DNA of 45,223 nt. It comes from Candidatus Bipolaricaulota bacterium. Its GTDB lineage: Bacteria; Bipolaricaulota; Bipolaricaulia; UBA7950; UBA9294. The stretch lies in assembly GCA_018817505.1 (NCBI GenBank), contig JAHITR010000230.1:1-45223 (forward strand), read 5' to 3'. Below the pieces are notes generated by a model, which saw only the letters and a program-made list of their open reading frames with translations, was not told the DNA's origin and did no database searches. Below are positions 40,742-45,223 of the stretch, piece by piece (position 1 is the first letter of the stretch; each line of letters starts with the position of its first letter). The position numbers were made by a program, and so were the translations under genes.

Positions 40742-41227
40742 ATGCGCGCGTTTTTGATCTCTTGTGCTGTATGTTTTCCCATCCTCGCGATCAATTACCT
40801 CATCACGCGAGTTCTGGGACTCCCAATACTCACGGTAATCTTCAACGTTACAGTCGGAATAATCGCTGGAAGCATGTATGGCTTGTTTGCCAACCAGACG
40901 GAGAATCGACCATCGCTAGTTTGGCTGTTGATAGGCAGTGCAATCACAGGTATCGTCGTCACCTCTGTACAATACTGGGTCATTCTCGGCGTGAGCATCT
41001 CTTCATACTGGGGAGCCTTGCTCGGAGGGGTTGGAGCAGTTGTCTATCTGGCTTTCAAGCACCCGCGCAGAGGCAAAGAGGATCCTGATCGAGAAGATCG
41101 ATTTCAGCAGGCCATCAAATATCAAGGTTGTCGGAACGAGGACACGTCTGAAGAAAATCAGGACGGCGGCCAGTCTCTCAGTGAGGCTGGATCTCTGGGC
41201 ACTAGTCTTAACGAGATACGCGAATGA
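40742..41227 (+). CDS. Membrane protein of unknown function
   Basis: A 161-residue protein with four hydrophobic helices in the first ~105 residues (FLISCAVCFPILAINYLI, LTVIFNVTVGIIAGSMYGLF, LVWLLIGSAITGIVVTSVQ, YWGALLGGVGAVVYLAF). A hydrophilic, charged C-terminal tail follows, probably cytoplasmic. The ATG at 40742 follows GAGGAGGAG. No family is recognised. It lies between the caspase lipoprotein and the convergent FG-GAP gene with its own -10, so no operon context helps. Confidence 0.7.
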   Translation: MRAFLISCAVCFPILAINYLITRVLGLPILTVIFNVTVGIIAGSMYGLFANQTENRPSLVWLLIGSAITGIVVTSVQYWVILGVSISSYWGALLGGVGAVVYLAFKHPRRGKEDPDREDRFQQAIKYQGCRNEDTSEENQDGGQSLSEAGSLGTSLNEIRE

Positions 41228-41319
41228 ACTAGGGCGATCGCAGAGCTGGTGTGCGAAAGGCAATCGCTCAAAGGGCCGTCCCAGAACTAGGGTTGAAGAG
41301 GCGATGAATAATGACCTGT

Positions 41320-41351
41320 GCCCCTGCTCCTCAACAGGCTCACGAAGGGGC
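41320..41351. terminator. Composite hairpin between convergent genes
   Basis: The outer stem GCCCC/GGGGC encloses an inner CCTG/CAGG stem. It has no T-run but sits between the ends of two convergent genes and resembles short GC-rich REP-like hairpins. Confidence 0.4.
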
Positions 41352-41372
41352 TTGATGACACCAAGGAGTAGA

Positions 41373-42503
41373 CTACTCGGTTGTATTCAGCCAAACCTGA
41401 TTCGGCCCGCCCTGTCCGTAGATGGCAACGAATAGGTCGAGATCACCGTCACCATCCAAATCTCCGATACCACTAACTCCCTCCATCTCTGCAAGACCAA
41501 GGCGTAGGCCTGAATCGATGTAGCCGCCGTTTCCGTCATTGACGCCAATGACGTTCACATTCTCATGACAGCCGAGGAAGACATCAAGAGTGCCGTCGCC
41601 GTTGAAATCCCCAAGAGTGACTCGAGCCATGCCGACACGGAAACGAGGTTCTGAGGCAGACGTGAAGTGACCCGTTCCGTCGTTGATCAGAAGGGCAAGA
41701 GGCGATTCCAATGAGAATCCGCCATTGGCGGAAACCAAGTCGAGGTCCCCATCATTGTCAATATCTCCCAGTTCCATGCCCCCCGGGATGAAGGAATGAG
41801 GTGCATTGACAGACGCTGCTTCCTCGAACAGGTTGTTGCCGACACTCAGCAAGACGAGGTAGCCACCGCTGAATTGCTGAGCCACTGCATCCACATCCCC
41901 ATCGCCATCGAGGTCGCCCCATGCGGGCAAACCTGGAATTTGCGTGCCGAGGGGATTGAATTGTCCGGATCCGTCATTGATGTATACGCGACTCGATCGG
42001 TCCGAATAGTAGATGCCAGCATCGAGGTCTCCGTCGCCTTCCAGGTCAAACAGTGAGACGAAATTGCCAGAGCGAGATGTGTCTCCAAGATCCTCATTGG
42101 CTGCAGTGAAGAGCCCCAAGCCATTGTTGAAATACACACGAGTTGGAACTGAGCTTGAGGCTCGCGTGATGAGCAGATCCAAATCACCATCTCCATCCAA
42201 ATCTCCGATACCGACACCATGGGCGGAGTCACCGAGGCGCTGATAGGAATTGAAGAAATGGCCCGAGCCATCATTCATCCAAATTTCGCTTTGAGTGGGC
42301 ATATTGGCGAAGACAGCGTCCAGATCTCCGTCTTGATCCAAGTCGCCCAGAGAGACTTGGAACGTGGCCGTGCTGCCGTAACTACCATCCAGAAGGAAGG
42401 ATACGTCTTGGAGAGCGTCTTGTGATGCGTCTTGGCAGACAGCGCCAAGAGCGAATAGGACAAGGCCTAGAACGATGTTCGGGAAAAGGCTATGTCGCTT
42501 CAT
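41373..42503 (-). CDS. Secreted FG-GAP/VCBS seven-repeat protein
   Basis: A 376-residue protein with a signal peptide (LFPNIVLGLVLFALGAVCQ). It has seven calcium-binding repeats of the form DLDGDGDLD: DLDQDGDLD, DLDGDGDLD, DLEGDGDLD, DLDGDGDVD, DIDNDGDLD, DFNGDGTLD and DLDGDGDLD. Seven repeats suggest one complete seven-bladed beta-propeller of the integrin-alpha type. The start at 42503 follows AAGGAG; a frame to 42560 overlaps the upstream gene. A surface adhesive or carbohydrate-binding role is inferred from the fold. It follows the lumazine-binding-like gene by 28 nt. Confidence 0.88.
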   Translation of the reverse strand: MKRHSLFPNIVLGLVLFALGAVCQDASQDALQDVSFLLDGSYGSTATFQVSLGDLDQDGDLDAVFANMPTQSEIWMNDGSGHFFNSYQRLGDSAHGVGIGDLDGDGDLDLLITRASSSVPTRVYFNNGLGLFTAANEDLGDTSRSGNFVSLFDLEGDGDLDAGIYYSDRSSRVYINDGSGQFNPLGTQIPGLPAWGDLDGDGDVDAVAQQFSGGYLVLLSVGNNLFEEAASVNAPHSFIPGGMELGDIDNDGDLDLVSANGGFSLESPLALLINDGTGHFTSASEPRFRVGMARVTLGDFNGDGTLDVFLGCHENVNVIGVNDGNGGYIDSGLRLGLAEMEGVSGIGDLDGDGDLDLFVAIYGQGGPNQVWLNTTE

Positions 42504-42531
42504 TGGGCTCCTTGTCTTCTCAAAATCAGGT

Positions 42532-42874
42532 TTACCCTGTGCGGTAGTCCCATAACACATTCATGATCGACCAGGTCTCGCCGCATTTGGAGAGGTGAAG
42601 ATAATCGACAAATTCCTCGGACACAATCTTCACGGTGGCCATCGTCTCGGTCTGGTCGAGGATGGTGACTTCTTTGAGCCCCTGCGAGGGGTTTTCGCTG
42701 CGCCCCCGACCTGCAGCGGTGGCCTGCAACCATCCACGCTTTGTCTACGTGCCATAGGTCCTCTTGAGATACGATTCGGCGTTTGGCTAGGCATTGAGAC
42801 AACGCGCGATCCATCCTGGAGGCATCCGTTTCGTACCATCCTTCGATGTAATCCAGAGCAACGCTGTTGATCAT
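42532..42874 (-). pseudogene. Frameshifted lumazine-binding/SnoaL-like protein gene
   Basis: Two frames together make one recognisable protein. The N-terminal part (MINSVALDYIEGWYETDASR to VDKAWM) is in one frame. The rest (QATAAGRGRSENPSQGLKEV, then TATVKIVSEEFVDYLHLS and MNVLWDY in parts) continues in the next. The pattern fits the putative lumazine-binding NTF2-like family. The switch lies near 42725-42735 and would be mended by removing one base. The start ATG overlaps the VOC gene stop (ATGA). It may be a true pseudogene or a sequencing error; no obvious slippery site is seen. Confidence 0.65.
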
Positions 42875-43362
42875 CTGTTCTTGGTTAACGATTCTCCTCT
42901 GCAGCAAGAGCCATTTCCCGATCCACAAGGGCAATCGGCAGATGGTGGGTGGAGCTGCCCAGATATGTGGCCAAACCGTTGCTGGACGGCTTCGTCGGTG
43001 AAGGCTTGAATTTCGATGGCATATCCGCCGGGATCCTTGAGAAAGAAACTCCTCACGGGGACGTCGGCGATCCTGGCGGGCGGCCCCAAAACTTCAATCG
43101 AAGGCTCATTCTGCAGGTGGGCGTACCAGGCGTCGACATCCTCGACAACAATGGAGATGAGGGTCCCCGAACCCACGGGCGTCTCAACAGGACCACGGCG
43201 CGCCGTGACGATCCCCACGTGGGCTGAACCATGAATGCGATAAACACGCGCCCAGCCTTGGTCCTCAATCAAGGGAAGGCCGAGGACCTCTCGATAAAAG
43301 AGGTCCCCGGCTTCCATGTCTTCATAGGTCAGAAATGTGATGCCCGCGTAAGGCGCCCTCAT
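42871..43362 (-). CDS. VOC (glyoxalase/bleomycin-resistance) family protein
   Basis: A 163-residue protein with two beta-alpha-beta-beta-beta units: AGITFLTYEDMEAGDLFYREV, and ISIVVEDVDAWYAHLQ with FFLKDPGGYAIEIQAF. The Glu of AIEIQ is a common VOC metal ligand; whether a full metal site exists is unclear, so the reaction is unknown. An unusual C-terminal tail has a Cys cluster, CPCGSGNGSCC, like a shortened SEC-C zinc motif. The ATG lies 1 nt after the glyS stop, so it is translated by coupling; longer frames run into glyS. Confidence 0.82.
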   Translation of the reverse strand: MRAPYAGITFLTYEDMEAGDLFYREVLGLPLIEDQGWARVYRIHGSAHVGIVTARRGPVETPVGSGTLISIVVEDVDAWYAHLQNEPSIEVLGPPARIADVPVRSFFLKDPGGYAIEIQAFTDEAVQQRFGHISGQLHPPSADCPCGSGNGSCCRGESLTKNR

Positions 43363-43363
43363 G

Positions 43364-44830
43364 CTAGATATGCAGACGGGATTCAATGATGGACATGAGA
43401 TCCGATGCCTGCACTCGTTCCTGATTCGTGGTATCGCGATCGCGCAAGGTGACCGTTCCATCCTCGATGGTCTGGTGGTCGACGGTCACACAGAAGGGTG
43501 TTCCCGATTCGTCCTGGCGTCGGTAGCGTTTGCCGATGGACCCCTTTTCATCATAGAACACGTTCCAACGTTGCTTGAGTCTGCGGTACAAATCAGCGGC
43601 GAACTCCGGCTGTCCATCCTTCTTCACCAGCGGGAAAACAGCCACCTTGATTGGAGCCAACCGCGGATGCAGGCGAAGAACGATTCTCTCTTGCTCAACA
43701 CCCTTTTCATCCGGGATGATGTCTTCATCATAGGCCTCGCATAGGAATGCCAGCGTGGTGCGGTCGGCGCCCGCAGACGGTTCGATGACATGAGGGATGT
43801 ACTTGGCTTGCGTGCTGTCATCGAAATAGGACAGGTCCTTGCCACTTCCTGGATGAACGGGCTGGCCATGCTCGTTGCGTTCGACGACGAGTTCATCCCC
43901 GTCGCGGATGAGTTTGCCCTCCATGTGGCTACGGAGATCAAAATCACCGCGATGAGAGACGCCTTCGAGTTCTCCGTATTGGCCATCCTCGAGGAAGGGG
44001 AACGCGTACTCAATGTCTGCGGTTCCGCAGCTGTAATGCGCTCGCTCTGCTGCTTCGTGCTCGCGCAACTGAAGCTTCTCCGACTTCAATCCGAGCGAAA
44101 CGTACCAAGCGACGCGCTTGTCGCGCCAATAGCTGTACCAGTCCTGTGAACTCTCAGGCGCACAGAAGAACTCGATCTCCATTTGTTCGAATTCGCGAGA
44201 GCGGAATGTGAAATTACGGGGCGTGATCTCATTGCGGAACGACTTACCGATCTGTGCGACACCGAAAGGGACCTTCACGCGGGAGGTCGACAGGACATTC
44301 TTGAAGTTCACGAAAATGCCCTGAGCTGTCTCTGGGCGCAAGTAGGCCTCTGATTTGGGATCGATCAGCGCGCCGACGTAGGTCTTGAACATCAGATTGA
44401 ACTCGCGCGGCTCCGTCAAGTCGCAGGCATCATGTTCGCCCGGCTTCTTGCTCGGCTTGTTGGGGCATTGGCTGTCATGCAGCTGATCGGAGCGGAAGCG
44501 AGACTTGCACGTCTTGCAGTCGACAAATTCATCTGAGAAGAGGTCATAATGGCCGCTGGCTTTCCACACCTGCGGATGCATGATGATGCTCGTGTCCAAG
44601 CCCACCATCGAGTAGGCATCGGGCGCACCAGCAGGCGCTATGGTGTCATCGTGGCCGGATACCATATCACGCCACCACGCATCCTTGACGTTCCTCTTCA
44701 ACTCGACGCCGAGGGGGCCGTAATCCCAAAAACCGCCGATACCGCCGTAGATCTCGCTCGATTGAAAGATGAATCCACGTCGCTTGCACAAAGCGACGAC
44801 CTTCTCCATGGTGGTCTGATTGCTACTCAT
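43364..44830 (-). CDS. glyS: Glycyl-tRNA synthetase, alpha2 (GRS1) type
   Basis: A 488-residue single-chain class IIa synthetase, the form found in archaea, eukaryotes and some bacteria, unlike the alpha2beta2 enzyme of E. coli. Motifs are GGFWDYGPLGVELKRNVKDAWW, FNLMFKTYVG, the glycine site YLRPETAQGIFVNFKN, motif 2 FRNEITPRNFTFRSREFEQMEIEFF (in parts), SHRGDFDL and a C-terminal anticodon-binding domain. AGGAGG lies 5-6 nt upstream. A consensus -10 TATAAT is at 44894-44899 (minus). No T-box is seen in the ~60-nt leader. Confidence 0.97.
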   Translation of the reverse strand: MSSNQTTMEKVVALCKRRGFIFQSSEIYGGIGGFWDYGPLGVELKRNVKDAWWRDMVSGHDDTIAPAGAPDAYSMVGLDTSIIMHPQVWKASGHYDLFSDEFVDCKTCKSRFRSDQLHDSQCPNKPSKKPGEHDACDLTEPREFNLMFKTYVGALIDPKSEAYLRPETAQGIFVNFKNVLSTSRVKVPFGVAQIGKSFRNEITPRNFTFRSREFEQMEIEFFCAPESSQDWYSYWRDKRVAWYVSLGLKSEKLQLREHEAAERAHYSCGTADIEYAFPFLEDGQYGELEGVSHRGDFDLRSHMEGKLIRDGDELVVERNEHGQPVHPGSGKDLSYFDDSTQAKYIPHVIEPSAGADRTTLAFLCEAYDEDIIPDEKGVEQERIVLRLHPRLAPIKVAVFPLVKKDGQPEFAADLYRRLKQRWNVFYDEKGSIGKRYRRQDESGTPFCVTVDHQTIEDGTVTLRDRDTTNQERVQASDLMSIIESRLHI

Positions 44831-44893
44831 GGCAGCCTCCTAAGTGTGAGATCTACAGGCGCAAGTGACGTAGTCACGAGACAGCAGAGTTGG

Positions 44894-44899
44894 ATTATA
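44894..44899 (-). promoter_or_regulatory. -10 of glyS
   Basis: TATAAT on the minus strand, about 63 nt before the glyS ATG. No convincing -35 lies at 16-18 bp. Confidence 0.45.
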
Positions 44900-44923
44900 C
44901 CGAAGAACTAGGCTGATGAAGGA

Positions 44924-45223
44924 TTACTTGTCTTCTAGCGCCACAAAGCCAAGAGATGCGTACAAATGCTGCGCAGGCTGATTGCCTTCTGTCACGATGA
45001 GCGTCAGCTGCGTTTCTCCCCGCTCGATGAGGGCATTGATCGACCTTTGGAGAAGGAATCGAGCCATCCCCTGACCTTTGAATTCAGGTCGCGTCATGGT
45101 AAACACGACAAAGGGCCCGTCAACGGGCTCGTACCAACTGATCAGGCAAGCCGAAGAGATGAATTCGCCGCTTTCGATGACAAACGAGCACTCGGGGATC
45201 AAGCAACCGTAGTCTCCAGCCAT
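44924..45223 (-). CDS. GNAT-family N-acetyltransferase (partial)
   Basis: 99 residues reaching the window edge, so the true start may lie beyond it. The acetyl-CoA site is EFKGQGMARFLLQRSINALI (Q-x-x-G-x-G/A type), followed by beta5 TLIVTEGN and NQPAQHLYASLGF, the usual GNAT C-terminal motif. The substrate is unknown. It lies upstream of glyS on the same strand. Confidence 0.85.
   Translation of the reverse strand: MAGDYGCLIPECSFVIESGEFISSACLISWYEPVDGPFVVFTMTRPEFKGQGMARFLLQRSINALIERGETQLTLIVTEGNQPAQHLYASLGFVALEDK

Noticed and set aside
44831-44923. T-box leader before glyS (and likewise before thrS)
   Set aside because: The leaders are too short and lack the T-box sequence and specifier stem.
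1-45223. CRISPR arrays, insertion sequences, prophage or integrase attachment sites
   Set aside because: No repeat-spacer arrays, transposase or integrase motifs were seen; gene content is housekeeping throughout.

Overview
The window is a dense, roughly 54% GC bacterial chromosome segment. It carries a chromosomal origin at dnaA, many single-copy housekeeping genes and a large oxygen-defence cluster. Rubrerythrin, superoxide reductase, desulforedoxin, flavodiiron protein, rubredoxin and a 2-oxoacid:ferredoxin oxidoreductase together point to an anaerobe that meets oxygen intermittently. There are no phage, IS or CRISPR signatures. Flotillin-like FloA, an alpha2-type GlyRS, secreted LRR, FG-GAP and caspase proteins, and dnaA followed by hslVU instead of dnaN suggest a deep-branching or candidate lineage. 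Bipolaricaulota (Acetothermia) is a guess at low confidence; I could not place it by search. LAYOUT, 0-5 kb: a FadR-like TetR repressor with a perfect 26-bp palindromic operator, a zinc-ribbon protein, the nfeD-floA membrane pair and a duplicated leucine-rich-repeat protein. 5-19 kb: tRNA-Ala, uvrC, an M42 peptidase, a class I aminotransferase, the coupled set rnpA-greA-lysS-PAP2, divergent xseA-xseB, trxB behind a tandem-repeat promoter, an acyl-CoA synthetase and rarA. 18.5-19.3 kb: six tRNA genes (Lys-CUU, Lys-UUU, Glu, Val, Asp, Phe). 19.3-21.5 kb: dnaA flanked on both sides by DnaA boxes; the downstream side also has a (CTA)n DnaA-trio-like array and an AT-rich segment inside a 14-bp inverted repeat, giving a bipartite oriC. 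21.5-28 kb: hslV-hslU-thrS, convergent metK, and an ORF fusing a biotin-protein ligase to a rubrerythrin-like diiron domain. 28.5-29.2 kb: three tandem mini-proteins resembling the LysW amino-group carrier. 29.4-30.6 kb: a small membrane protein and a divergent SDR. 30.9-39.3 kb: twelve same-strand genes, perR-fpg-rbr-ftn-flavoredoxin-rubredoxin-flavodiiron-oforA-oforB-prx-sor-desulforedoxin. 39.4-45.2 kb: a PKD-caspase lipoprotein, a four-helix membrane protein, a secreted seven-repeat FG-GAP protein, a frameshifted lumazine-binding-like gene, a VOC protein, glyS and a partial GNAT. HOW IT WORKS TOGETHER: the perR cluster reads as a complete oxygen and ROS defence. It has peroxide sensing, repair of oxidised DNA, peroxide and superoxide reduction, iron storage, and a flavoredoxin-rubredoxin-flavodiiron chain for O2 reduction; the ferredoxin-reducing OFOR inside it may supply electrons (inference). 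A recurring feature is that genes heading transcription units often lack a Shine-Dalgarno sequence and have a good -35/-10 pair with the -10 hexamer ending only 5-9 nt before the start codon, while downstream operon genes have strong SDs. This suggests widespread leaderless mRNAs.
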